From UMGS687 sp964383665 (GTDB lineage Bacteria > Bacillota > Clostridia > Christensenellales > UBA1242), in contig CAYLHO010000003.1 in assembly GCA_964383665.1 (NCBI GenBank), forward strand, positions 65,055 through 129,054: DNA of 64,000 nucleotides. The letters are read 5' to 3'. The notes below the pieces were generated by a model. It ran no database searches and was not told where the DNA came from. It worked only from the letters and a program-made list of their open reading frames with translations. Of this stretch, positions 16,917-24,479 are shown piece after piece (the first letter of the stretch is position 1; each line of letters opens with the position of its first letter). Made by a program: the position numbers and the translations under genes.

Positions 16917-16945
16917 AATATATCACACAAAAAAACAAAATGCAA
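16917..16945 (-). promoter_or_regulatory. Promoter of rpsB-tsf
   Basis: Minus-strand TTGCAT (16940-16945), 17-base spacer, TATATT (16917-16922); predicted transcript start near 16910. Confidence 0.65.
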
Positions 16946-16993
16946 GCATATTTACATTTTGTTTTCTTATTATTTTATAAATACCTTATATAT

Positions 16994-17197
16994 TTAATCT
17001 TCAATTCCTAAAAGATAGTCAGCTGAAACACCGAAAAATTTTGCAATTGTAATTAGGTTTGAAAGAGTTGGCTCGCGGAGTCCATTTTCCCAAAGGCTTA
17101 TAATACCTTTGCTAACTCCCAAGTGCTTTGCTAATTCAACTTGCCCAATTCCTCTTTCTTGCCGAAGGGTTTTTAGATTGTCTTTAAAAACATTCAT
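16994..17197 (-). CDS. XRE-family helix-turn-helix repressor (67 aa)
   Basis: This is a compact Cro/C1-type regulator: residues about 6-60 form a five-helix HTH (LKTLRQERGIGQVELAKHLG, then VSKGIISLWENGLREPT and FFGVSADYLLGI). There is no extra sensing domain. It is divergent from the 208-residue membrane-protein gene across 81 bases that contain two copies of a 16-base dyad, the expected operator arrangement, so it probably represses that gene and perhaps itself. The ATG at 17197 is preferred over an adjacent TTG at 17200. A TATAAT hexamer lies just upstream, and no Shine-Dalgarno is seen. Confidence 0.85.
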   Translation of the reverse strand: MNVFKDNLKTLRQERGIGQVELAKHLGVSKGIISLWENGLREPTLSNLITIAKFFGVSADYLLGIED

Positions 17198-17208
17198 CAA
17201 TTATATTT

Positions 17209-17224
17209 TCTCACAAGTGTAAGA
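17209..17224. promoter_or_regulatory. Operator dyad 1 (XRE candidate)
   Basis: TCTCACAAGTGTAAGA: half-sites TCTcACA and TGTaAGA form an inverted repeat. It repeats as dyad 2 with centres 29 bp apart and lies between the divergent start codons. Confidence 0.6.
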
Positions 17225-17231
17225 AATATAC

Positions 17232-17261
17232 TTGACTTCTCACTATTGTAAGATTTATAAT
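17232..17261 (+). promoter_or_regulatory. Promoter of the 208-aa membrane-protein gene
   Basis: TTGACT (17232-17237), 18-base spacer, TATAAT (17256-17261). Operator dyad 2 fills the spacer, so repressor binding would exclude RNA polymerase. Confidence 0.7.
17238..17253. promoter_or_regulatory. Operator dyad 2 (XRE candidate)
   Basis: TCTCACTATTGTAAGA shares 13 of 16 bases with dyad 1 and lies wholly between the -35 and -10 of the plus-strand promoter. Confidence 0.6.
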
Positions 17262-17278
17262 TAATTTAGGAGAAAACT

Positions 17279-17905
17279 ATGGAAGAGAAAAAAGACCAAA
17301 TAAGCTGTTATGAAAGAGTTAATAAAATGTTAAAAGAAAAAAAGAAAGAGGAAATTACTCCAAATGAAATAAAAAAAGAAGAACAAGAAGAAAACGTAAG
17401 TTTGAAACTTGTGGATAATAAATATCCAAAGCTTGACGAAGAAGATTACAAAGAACTTTTAAAATTTCGAGAAGAAAAAAGGAAACAAGAAGAAGCAGAA
17501 AAGAAAAAAAGAGAGATAACTTTTGAAGAAAGCAAAGAAGAATTTGAAATATATTTAAAAAAGAAAGAAGAGTTTGAAAACTACTTAAACGAAAAAGAAG
17601 AAAAAAAGAAAAATAAAAAATCAAAAGGATCACAAGAACGAAAGTTGTGTAAAAAAGAAACTTTTCAACAGGAAGAAGTTGAATCAAGAGGAAAAGGTGG
17701 ATTAGGATTCGTATTTGGATTTTTCTTTGGGTTAATTGGTCTTGTAATTTTAATACTATTATATAACAGTGACACAGTTGAAAGAAAAACTTCGATTCAA
17801 GGCTGGGGTTTTGGATTTGTAACAGCCCTGTTTATAGGAATAATTTTAGGGGTTATCCTTTCCCTTATTTATCATGATTGGATTGCTGGGCTATTTAAAT
17901 TCTAA
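17279..17905 (+). CDS. Coiled-coil membrane protein under XRE control (208 aa)
   Basis: Residues 1-135 are extremely rich in Lys and Glu and should form a long coiled coil or charged helix. Two membrane segments follow (about 141-163 and 178-201), both Gly/Phe/Ile-rich, leaving a very short C-terminus. AGGAGA precedes the ATG. No family is recognised. The divergent XRE regulator and twin operators suggest a tightly controlled two-gene module, possibly stress- or element-derived, but no toxin motif is visible. The upstream half is unusually A-rich because of its AAA and GAA codons. Confidence 0.65.
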   Translation: MEEKKDQISCYERVNKMLKEKKKEEITPNEIKKEEQEENVSLKLVDNKYPKLDEEDYKELLKFREEKRKQEEAEKKKREITFEESKEEFEIYLKKKEEFENYLNEKEEKKKNKKSKGSQERKLCKKETFQQEEVESRGKGGLGFVFGFFFGLIGLVILILLYNSDTVERKTSIQGWGFGFVTALFIGIILGVILSLIYHDWIAGLFKF

Positions 17906-17952
17906 TAATTTAAGTGCAACAGATATCAGCCAGTTTAAATTGCAATTTTTCC

Positions 17953-17981
17953 TTGCAAAAAGATTTTCAACGTGCTATACT
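17953..17981 (+). promoter_or_regulatory. Promoter of tRNA-Ser
   Basis: TTGCAA (17953-17958), 17-base spacer, TATACT (17976-17981) with an extended TG; the tRNA begins 32 bases after the -10. Confidence 0.7.
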
Positions 17982-18013
17982 ACGCATGCTAAAGAGCATG
18001 AGACACAAAAATT

Positions 18014-18101
18014 GGAGAGGTGTCAGAGTGGTCTAATGTGCACGCTTGGAAAGCGTGTGTTGTGAAAGCAACCGCAGGTTCAAATCCTGTCCTCTCCGCC
18101 A
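18014..18101 (+). tRNA. tRNA-Ser (anticodon GGA)
   Basis: The acceptor stem GGAGAGG (18014-18020) pairs with CCTCTCC (18091-18097), followed by discriminator G and an encoded CCA. The anticodon loop CTTGGAAAG reads GGA (serine UCC/UCU codons). The long variable arm (TGTTGTGAAAGCAAC region) is class II, as expected for tRNA-Ser. GTTCAAATC is the T loop. It has its own promoter and terminator. Confidence 0.95.
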
Positions 18102-18104
18102 AAA

Positions 18105-18134
18105 AACATCTCACAAAAATGTGAGATTTTTTTA
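18105..18134 (+). terminator. Terminator of tRNA-Ser
   Basis: 8-bp stem ATCTCACA/TGTGAGAT (18108-18115 and 18120-18127), A4 loop, T7. Confidence 0.88.
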
Positions 18135-18200
18135 TTATTATGCAACTGTTGCTTGATGCATTATTTACCGGCAATTTGTCAACATTTTTTTGGGAAAAAC

Positions 18201-18214
18201 TTCCGATATCGGAA
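18201..18214. repeat. Perfect palindrome TTCCGATATCGGAA
   Basis: A 14-bp perfect palindrome, repeated with one change (TTCCGATACCGGAA) at 18242-18255; centres are 41 bp apart. It lies in the gene-free 150 bases between tRNA-Ser and the 3' end of ychF. It could be a second, backup terminator stem or half of an operator pair. Confidence 0.6.
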
Positions 18215-18229
18215 ATATTTAGCAAAAAT

Positions 18230-18262
18230 GTAATAAAAAATTTCCGATACCGGAAATTTTTG
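18230..18262 (-). terminator. Probable terminator of ychF
   Basis: On the minus strand AAATTTCCG, GTAT loop, CGGAAATTT and a T run form a hairpin 22 bases after the ychF stop. The same bases form the second TTCCGAT-type palindrome. Confidence 0.65.
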
Positions 18263-18283
18263 GTAGCTATAATTTAAAGAATG

Positions 18284-19372
18284 TTAAACGTTAAATCTGA
18301 AAAGCATTATGTCGCCGTCTTGAACAACATAGTCTTTTCCTTCAATTCTGACTTTGCCTTTTTCTCTTGCGGCAATATATGAACCGGCTTCAATTAAATC
18401 GGCATATTTAACAACCTCGGCTTTAATGAACCCTTTTTCGAAATCTGTGTGGATTTTTCCGGCGGCTTGTGGTGCTTTCGAGCCTTTTTTGATTGTCCAA
18501 GCCCTAACTTCTTTTTCGCCTGCCGTTAAGAAACTCATAAGTCCAAGCAAACTGTATGAAGCGGAAACAAGTTTTTCAAGCCCGCTTTCGTTAATTCCAA
18601 GTTCCTCCTTGAAAAGAGCACGATCTTCTTCGCCAAGCGCGGAAAGTTCTTCCTCAATCTTTGCAGAAAGAACAATAACTTCTGAACCTTCGCTTTGAGC
18701 AATTTCTTTAACGGTTTTAACAAATTTATTTTCTGTTCCAATTTCGTCTTCTGCAATGTTTGCAACGTAGATAACTGGCTTTGAGGAAAGAAGGAAGAAA
18801 GAATTTAGAATTTTCTTTTGATCGTCGGAAAGGTCAACCGAGCGAGCTGGTTTTCCATTCTCAAGTGCTTCTTTAACTTTTTTTAGAACCTCAAATTCTT
18901 CGGCTGTTCCCTTTTCGCCAACCTTTAAAAGTTTTTGAGTTTTTTCATATCTCTTTGCAACTGTTTCAAGGTCGGCAAGAATCAACTCGAGGTTAATAAC
19001 TTCAATATCTCGTTTTGGGTCGATTGTTCCAGAAACGTGGATAATTTTTTCGTTTTCAAAGCATCTAACAACATGGACAATTGCGTCAACTTCGCGAATG
19101 TGACTTAAAAACTTGTTTCCAAGTCCTTCGCCCTTGCTTGCTCCTGCAACAAGCCCCGCAATATCCACAAATTCAATTGAGGCATGGACGATTTTTTGTG
19201 TGTTATAGAAATTCCCTAAAACTTCAAGGCGTTCATCGGGAACGTCAACAACTCCAACGTTTGGCTCAATTGTGCAGAATGGATAGTTTGCGCTTTCTGC
19301 TCCAGCGTTTGTTATTGCATTAAACAATGTGCTCTTTCCAACATTTGGAAGGCCAACAACACCAATTTTCAT
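18284..19372 (-). CDS. ychF: Redox-regulated ATPase YchF (OLA1 family)
   Basis: YchF is an Obg-class P-loop protein that prefers ATP to GTP and binds the ribosome. The 362-residue sequence begins MKIGVVGLPNVGKSTLFNAI (G1, P-loop at 8-15), has DIAGLV (G3), a coiled-coil arm (about 130-160) and ends in a TGS domain (IHTDFEKGFIKAEVVKYADL), with the terminal RFNV typical of the family. The start follows AAAGGAG. Length is standard. It is divergent from uppP. Confidence 0.95.
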   Translation of the reverse strand: MKIGVVGLPNVGKSTLFNAITNAGAESANYPFCTIEPNVGVVDVPDERLEVLGNFYNTQKIVHASIEFVDIAGLVAGASKGEGLGNKFLSHIREVDAIVHVVRCFENEKIIHVSGTIDPKRDIEVINLELILADLETVAKRYEKTQKLLKVGEKGTAEEFEVLKKVKEALENGKPARSVDLSDDQKKILNSFFLLSSKPVIYVANIAEDEIGTENKFVKTVKEIAQSEGSEVIVLSAKIEEELSALGEEDRALFKEELGINESGLEKLVSASYSLLGLMSFLTAGEKEVRAWTIKKGSKAPQAAGKIHTDFEKGFIKAEVVKYADLIEAGSYIAAREKGKVRIEGKDYVVQDGDIMLFRFNV

Positions 19373-19449
19373 TTTTCTCCTTTAACTTACAAATAAAATT
19401 TAAATGTAAACATAGAATATATCAAAAGGGAGAAAAAAGCAAGGGAATT

Positions 19450-20241
19450 ATGGCAATTTGGGTTGCGCTTATTTTGGGAATTGTTCAGGGGTTAACGGAA
19501 TTTTTGCCCGTTTCAAGCAGCGGGCATCTTCTTCTTTTAAGCAAACTTTTTGGAATTAGCGAGGGAACTTTGCTTTTAACAATTTTGCTTCATGTTGCAA
19601 CGCTTTTTGCTGTTCTCTTTGTTTTAAGAAAAGAAATTTGGGAACTCATTAAGCACCCATTCTCACGTAAGGCTTGCAATCTTTATCTTGCAACAATTCC
19701 AACGGTTTTGATTGTTTTTGTTTCAAAAGGTTTTTTTGATGATGCGTTTGAAAACTCAAAACTTTTGCCGTACTTTTTCCTTTTAACTGCTTTATTGCTT
19801 CTTGTAACTTATTTCATAAACAAAAAGCGGCAACAAAGGAATTTGGATTTTTCAAACGGCGGGTTCAGGAAAAACAACTTAACCTCGGTTGTTATGGGAA
19901 TTGCGCAAGGGCTTGCTGTTCTTCCGGGGATTTCGCGATCGGGTTCAACAATTTGCGCAGGGCTTCTTTGCGGAGAGGACAGAAGCGAAGTTGCAAAGTT
20001 CTCTTTTCTTATGAGTGTTCCGGTTATTTTGGGTTCAATGCTGTTTGAAATTCTCAAGGGAGATTTTGGAGTTTTGGCGGCGGAAAACATGGCGCTTCCA
20101 ACAATAGTTGCGTTTCTTTCGGCATTCGTTGTTGGCGTTGTTTCAATAAAATTTATGCTTAAGGTTGTTGAAAAAGGAAAATATTATTGGTTTTCAATCT
20201 ATCTTATTGCGCTTTCAATTTTAACATTTTTTGTTGTTTAA
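19450..20241 (+). CDS. uppP: Undecaprenyl-diphosphatase UppP (BacA)
   Basis: UppP removes a phosphate from undecaprenyl diphosphate so that the lipid carrier can be reused for peptidoglycan. The 263-residue membrane protein starts at the ATG at 19450 (after AAGGGA) with MAIWVALILGIVQGLTEFLP, followed by VSSSGHL, the (E/Q)-rich catalytic motif, and PGISRSGSTICAGLLCG near residue 160, the second signature. About eight membrane segments are predicted. Longer versions starting upstream would add a non-homologous tail overlapping ychF. Confidence 0.95.
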   Translation: MAIWVALILGIVQGLTEFLPVSSSGHLLLLSKLFGISEGTLLLTILLHVATLFAVLFVLRKEIWELIKHPFSRKACNLYLATIPTVLIVFVSKGFFDDAFENSKLLPYFFLLTALLLLVTYFINKKRQQRNLDFSNGGFRKNNLTSVVMGIAQGLAVLPGISRSGSTICAGLLCGEDRSEVAKFSFLMSVPVILGSMLFEILKGDFGVLAAENMALPTIVAFLSAFVVGVVSIKFMLKVVEKGKYYWFSIYLIALSILTFFVV

Positions 20242-20300
20242 AATGATGTCTTAAAACTTTGTTTTTTGGAAATAATCCTCTTAAAAGAGAGGTTATGTTA

Positions 20301-20549
20301 ATGAGAAAAACAGGAATAAGTCTTGACGAAATCAAGCAAAAAATTCGTGATTTGAAAGGCGAAACAATTGCAATGGCAATTAACCGTGGAAGGAAGAAAA
20401 TGGATTATTTTAACGCGGTTATTGACAACATCTATCCCAGCGTTTTCACTGTTAAGGTTAGCGCAATTAATCAGCAAAACACACAAACTTTTTCATATTT
20501 CGACGTTTTATGCGGCGATGTTGAAATCCAAAAACTCCCAAGTGCTTAA
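20301..20549 (+). CDS. veg: Veg family protein
   Basis: This is an 82-residue protein of the Veg family (DUF1021), a small SH3-like beta-barrel protein abundant in Firmicutes and linked in B. subtilis to biofilm gene control. The pattern GETIAMAINRGRKKMDYFNA, then VIDNIYPSVFTVKV and FSYFDVLCGDVEI, matches Veg. The ATG at 20301 gives an 8-base gap after AGAGAGG; the in-frame ATG at 20295 would leave only 2 bases. It lies 59 bases after uppP with the same direction. Confidence 0.8.
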   Translation: MRKTGISLDEIKQKIRDLKGETIAMAINRGRKKMDYFNAVIDNIYPSVFTVKVSAINQQNTQTFSYFDVLCGDVEIQKLPSA

Positions 20550-20579
20550 AAGTTATCCACATTTTTTTTGCGAAATAAG

Positions 20580-20608
20580 TTGAAATTTGTCGAAAAACTT
20601 GGTATAAC
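20580..20608 (+). promoter_or_regulatory. Promoter with 0A-box-like spacer, upstream of a lipoprotein gene
   Basis: TTGAAA (20580-20585), 17-base spacer, TATAAC (20603-20608). The spacer contains TTGTCGAA (20587-20594), a perfect match to the Spo0A recognition box. The -10 ends 6 bases before the GTG start at 20615. Confidence 0.55.
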
Positions 20609-20614
20609 TTGTTC

Positions 20615-21220
20615 GTGCTTGCGCGAAGAAAATGCATTGTAATTTTAATTTTCACGTTGCCAATATTCTTATTGGCAATTTTATTTGTAACAGGCTGTTC
20701 AAATTTGGACGCTTCGCAAAGCGAAGAAATTGGAACAAATCATGCAACTTTAATGCCCGATGATAAAAATTCAAAAGATGACGAATCGAATGAGAAGATA
20801 AATTCGGAGGAAGAAAACGAAAAACCGAAGGATAACACTTTTGCGATTAAGCCAGCTCCAAGTTTGCCAAAGCCAGAAGAGGAAAGCACAAGCAATAATG
20901 AAGAAATAAACTCGAAAAATTACAAGATTAACATAACAACATTTGAAGAGAAATTTTCTTACAGTTTTAATGAAAATGTTATCTTCAAGGACTTTGACGA
21001 AGAAAACAACGCAATTTATTTCCGCTTTGAACTTTTGGAGAATGGAAACAGAGTTAGCGGAACACGTTTTGAAATTTTGGTTGACTGCGAAAGTGTTGAT
21101 TACGATTTGGTGAATTATAATTCCGTCTATCTTATGCTTTCAGAGGCAAAGGATTTTAATTTAACAATCAAAGTTGTTGATGAGGATATCTCAACAAAAA
21201 TTCATGTTGAAGTTTCATAG
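20615..21220 (+). CDS. Predicted lipoprotein, function unknown (201 aa)
   Basis: Starting at the GTG at 20615, the protein opens with a basic signal peptide (MLARRKCIVILIFTLPIFLL) ending in a lipobox VTGC near residue 28. An acidic Asp/Glu/Asn/Lys linker (about 35-100) leads to a ~100-residue C-terminal domain that looks like an all-beta fold (YSFNENVIFKDFDEENNAIY). No family is recognised. The GTG is chosen because it lies where the promoter predicts the transcript to begin, and a TTG at 20609 would fall before that point. The 0A-like box in the promoter hints at Spo0A control. Confidence 0.65.
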   Translation: MLARRKCIVILIFTLPIFLLAILFVTGCSNLDASQSEEIGTNHATLMPDDKNSKDDESNEKINSEEENEKPKDNTFAIKPAPSLPKPEEESTSNNEEINSKNYKINITTFEEKFSYSFNENVIFKDFDEENNAIYFRFELLENGNRVSGTRFEILVDCESVDYDLVNYNSVYLMLSEAKDFNLTIKVVDEDISTKIHVEVS

Positions 21221-21248
21221 AAAAATTGTGTTAAAAAATTTAAATGTG

Positions 21249-21257
21249 TGCTATACT
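21249..21257 (+). promoter_or_regulatory. Extended -10 promoter of the mnmE-mnmG-rsmG operon
   Basis: TGCTATACT (21249-21257), an extended -10 with no good -35 at normal spacing, 26 bases before the mnmE GTG. Confidence 0.5.
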
Positions 21258-21282
21258 TTTGTTATATATAAAAGGAAACAAA

Positions 21283-22623
21283 GTGGAAGAAAAAACAATT
21301 TGTGCAATTTCAACGCCTCTTGGCAACAGCGCAATTTCAATTATCAGAATGAGCGGAAGCAAAGCAATTTCAATTGCTAAACTTTTTTTTGCTTCGAAAA
21401 GTTTGGATTTTAACAACATTGAGCCAAGAAAAATGTATCTTGGAACTTTTTCTTATGGTTCAATTAAAGAAAGATGTTTAATGGTGTTTTTTAAAGCGCC
21501 TTTTTCCTACACCGGCGAGGACCTTGTTGAATTTCAAATTCACGGGGGCGAGTTTTTGGCAAAACAAATTCTTTCGGCATTAAGCGAAAAATGCTCTCTT
21601 GCTTCTCCTGGAGAATTTTCAAAACGTGCGTTCCTTAACGGGAAAATTTCCCTTGACGAGGCAGAAGGAATTATTGATGTTATAAACGCGGAAAGCGAGG
21701 CGGAACTTGCAAGTGCCTATAATCTTTCAACAGGAAAATTCAACCAAAAAATTGTTGAGTTTCAAAACCAAATAACCGAAACGCTTGCAAAAATTGAGGT
21801 TGCTCTCGACTATCCAGAACATGACGAGGAACTTATAACAACCGAAGAAGCGAGAAAAACTCTTGTTGAAATTTCCAACCAACTTTCTGTTCTTATTGAA
21901 AACTCCGCAAGCGGACAAAAACTTAAGAGCGGGGTTAACATTGCAATTGTTGGAAGCCCGAACGTTGGGAAGTCGAGTTTGCTTAATGCTTTTTTAGGGC
22001 AAGAAAGAGCAATTGTTAGTTCAACCGCCGGAACAACGCGCGACACAATTTGCGAAACAATTGTTTATAAAGGAATTAAATTTAATTTAACCGACACCGC
22101 TGGGATTCGCGAACAAGGCGACGAAATTGAGAAAATTGGAATTGAAAGAGCAAAGCAAGAAATTGAGCGAGCGGATTTAATCTTATTTGTTTGCGATCTT
22201 TCAAGAGAACTAACAGCCGACGAAATTGGTATGCTTAAATCGCTTGATAGCAAGAAAACACTTGTTGTTGGAAATAAAATCGACATTTCAAAACCTTTTG
22301 AAATTCATGGGTTTGAAGCGGTTAACATAAGCGCAAAAAATAGCGAAAACATTGAAACTCTTCTTGAAAAAGTTTATAATCGAACCGTTGAAAACAAAAT
22401 TGACCTTTCAAAAATTGTCTTAACGAACTTAAGGCATATCAACGTTTTGAAAGAAGCGCAAAAACTTTCGCAAGAAGTTTTGGAAAACTTAAACACAATG
22501 TCGCTTGACGTTGTTGCATTTGAAATTAAAAGAGTTTGGAATGAACTTGGGAAGATAACCGGAGAAACCGAAAACGAACAAATTATCGATCAAGTCTTTT
22601 CAAAGTTCTGTTTGGGGAAATAA
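21283..22623 (+). CDS. mnmE: tRNA modification GTPase MnmE
   Basis: MnmE with MnmG installs the (carboxymethyl)aminomethyl group on U34 of tRNAs. The protein of 446 residues starts at a GTG after AAAGGA and opens VEEKTICAISTPLGNSAISI, the folate-binding N-terminal domain. Its G domain has GSPNVGKSSLLNAFLG (G1) and DTAGIRE (G3), and it ends in the invariant FCLGK, whose Cys is essential for catalysis. A longer start at 21244 would place non-homologous residues ahead of the conserved opening. Overlaps mnmG by one base. Confidence 0.96.
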   Translation: MEEKTICAISTPLGNSAISIIRMSGSKAISIAKLFFASKSLDFNNIEPRKMYLGTFSYGSIKERCLMVFFKAPFSYTGEDLVEFQIHGGEFLAKQILSALSEKCSLASPGEFSKRAFLNGKISLDEAEGIIDVINAESEAELASAYNLSTGKFNQKIVEFQNQITETLAKIEVALDYPEHDEELITTEEARKTLVEISNQLSVLIENSASGQKLKSGVNIAIVGSPNVGKSSLLNAFLGQERAIVSSTAGTTRDTICETIVYKGIKFNLTDTAGIREQGDEIEKIGIERAKQEIERADLILFVCDLSRELTADEIGMLKSLDSKKTLVVGNKIDISKPFEIHGFEAVNISAKNSENIETLLEKVYNRTVENKIDLSKIVLTNLRHINVLKEAQKLSQEVLENLNTMSLDVVAFEIKRVWNELGKITGETENEQIIDQVFSKFCLGK

Positions 22624-24479
22624 TGGAAAAAGAATTTGATAGTGTTGTTATTGGTGCAGGGCATGCGGGCTGCGAAGCAGCTCTTTCTCTAGCGCGCCTT
22701 GGCAAAAAGGTTTTGTTAACTTGCCTTAATTTGGATTCGGTTGCGTTTCTTGCTTGCAATCCATCAATTGGCGGAACGGCAAAAGGCCACTTGGTTTGCG
22801 AAATTGATGCTCTCGGCGGCGAAATGGGGGTTAATGCCGATGAAACTGCAATTCAAATTAGAATGTTGAACGAGGGAAAAGGCCCAGCCGTCCACAGCCT
22901 TCGCGCGCAAGTTGATAAAATTAATTACCACGCAAGAATGAAAAAAGTTTTGGAAGAAAGTCCGAATATTTATCTAAAACAAGCCGAAATTGTTGAAATT
23001 TTAGCAAAAAACAACAAAATTTGCGGAGTTCGAACCGCTTTAGGCGAAATTTTTAAATGCAAAACTGTTGTTGTTGCAACTGGAGTTTATCTTAAAAGCA
23101 GAATTATAATTGGCGAATTCACGCAAAATGTTGGGCCAAATGGCTTTGCAAGCGCAAACGGTCTTACTCAAAGTTTGATTGACCTTGGAATAACAATTCG
23201 TCGCTTCAAAACTGGAACCCCGGCAAGAATTAATGGAAGAACAATTGATTTTTCAGCCCTTGAAAAACAAGCTGGCGAGGAAAACATCGGTTTTTCTAAC
23301 ATGTCAACAAACACAACAAAGAATGTTGCATATTGCTATGAAACTTTCACAAATGAGAAAACTCATGAGATAATTCGAAATAATTTGGACAGAGCGCCAA
23401 TGTTCAGCGGAACAATTGTTGGCGTTGGTCCAAGATATTGCCCTTCAATTGAGGACAAAATTGTTCGTTTCCCAAACAGGGAACGACACCAGATTTTTTT
23501 AGAGCCCGAAGCGCTTTCAACAAATGAAATTTATGTTCAAGGCGTAAGCACTTCCCTTCCTGCTGATGTTCAAAATGAACTTTATGCAAGCATAAAAGGG
23601 CTTGAAAATGCCGAAATAATGAGGAACGCTTATGCAATTGAATATGATTGCATCGACAGTCTTGAACTTAAACCATCTCTTGAAAGTAAAAAAATTGATG
23701 GGCTTTTCTTTGCTGGACAAGTTAACGGAACAAGCGGGTATGAGGAAGCGGCTGCTCAAGGATTGATTGCTGGGATTAATGCAAATCAAAAAATGGATGA
23801 AAAAGAGTCGTTAATCTTAAAACGCAACGAGGCGTATATTGGAGTTTTGATTGATGACCTTGTAACAAAAGGAACAAATGAACCATACAGAATGATGACA
23901 AGCCGTGCGGAGTTTCGCCTTGTTTTAAGACAGGATAATGCCGATCAAAGGCTAACTCCAATTGGGAAAGAGCTTGGAATTGTTTCAGATGAAAAATGGA
24001 AAAAATTTGAGAAAAAACAAGAAAAATTGCAAAAAATGCGCGAAAAATTGAATAAATTAATAAAATTAGACGAAAAATTAATTAATTTCTTAAAAATTAA
24101 TAATGAAAGCGTTCCTGTTAATTCAATGAAGGCGGTTGAAATTTTAAAGAGAAATAATATTGATATTTTTAAATTAAATTCCGAATTTAATTTATTTGAA
24201 GATGATGAAAAAGCCCTTATGGAAACCCTTAATGTTGAAATAAAATATGAGGGATACATTAAACAACAAAATGACGAAATTGAAAAATTAAAGATGCAAG
24301 AAAAAACCGCTCTCCCAGTAAATTTCGATTACACACAAATTAAAGGGCTTCGAATTGAGGCAATTCAAAAACTCAATAAAATTCAACCAGAGACGCTTGG
24401 GCAAGCTTCAAGAATTTCTGGTGTTTCCCCTGCAGATATAACAGTTCTTTCAATTTATTTAAAGGCGAAAAAAAGATGA
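22623..24479 (+). CDS. mnmG: tRNA uridine-5-carboxymethylaminomethyl modification enzyme MnmG
   Basis: This FAD- and NADH-binding partner of MnmE acts on wobble U34. The 618-residue protein has the dinucleotide fold VIGAGHAGCEAALSLARLG at residues 8-26, the family signatures GPRYCPSIEDK and AGQVNGTSGYEEAAAQG, and a C-terminal helical domain that contacts MnmE. Length is typical. Its start overlaps the mnmE stop (TAATG) and its TGA stop overlaps the rsmG start (ATGA), so all three are translationally coupled. Confidence 0.97.
   Translation: MEKEFDSVVIGAGHAGCEAALSLARLGKKVLLTCLNLDSVAFLACNPSIGGTAKGHLVCEIDALGGEMGVNADETAIQIRMLNEGKGPAVHSLRAQVDKINYHARMKKVLEESPNIYLKQAEIVEILAKNNKICGVRTALGEIFKCKTVVVATGVYLKSRIIIGEFTQNVGPNGFASANGLTQSLIDLGITIRRFKTGTPARINGRTIDFSALEKQAGEENIGFSNMSTNTTKNVAYCYETFTNEKTHEIIRNNLDRAPMFSGTIVGVGPRYCPSIEDKIVRFPNRERHQIFLEPEALSTNEIYVQGVSTSLPADVQNELYASIKGLENAEIMRNAYAIEYDCIDSLELKPSLESKKIDGLFFAGQVNGTSGYEEAAAQGLIAGINANQKMDEKESLILKRNEAYIGVLIDDLVTKGTNEPYRMMTSRAEFRLVLRQDNADQRLTPIGKELGIVSDEKWKKFEKKQEKLQKMREKLNKLIKLDEKLINFLKINNESVPVNSMKAVEILKRNNIDIFKLNSEFNLFEDDEKALMETLNVEIKYEGYIKQQNDEIEKLKMQEKTALPVNFDYTQIKGLRIEAIQKLNKIQPETLGQASRISGVSPADITVLSIYLKAKKR

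Noticed and set aside
19327..19449. Longer uppP start overlapping the ychF start
   Set aside because: The extra 41 residues are not UppP-like and ATG at 19450 begins with the conserved MAIWVALILG and follows AAGGGA.
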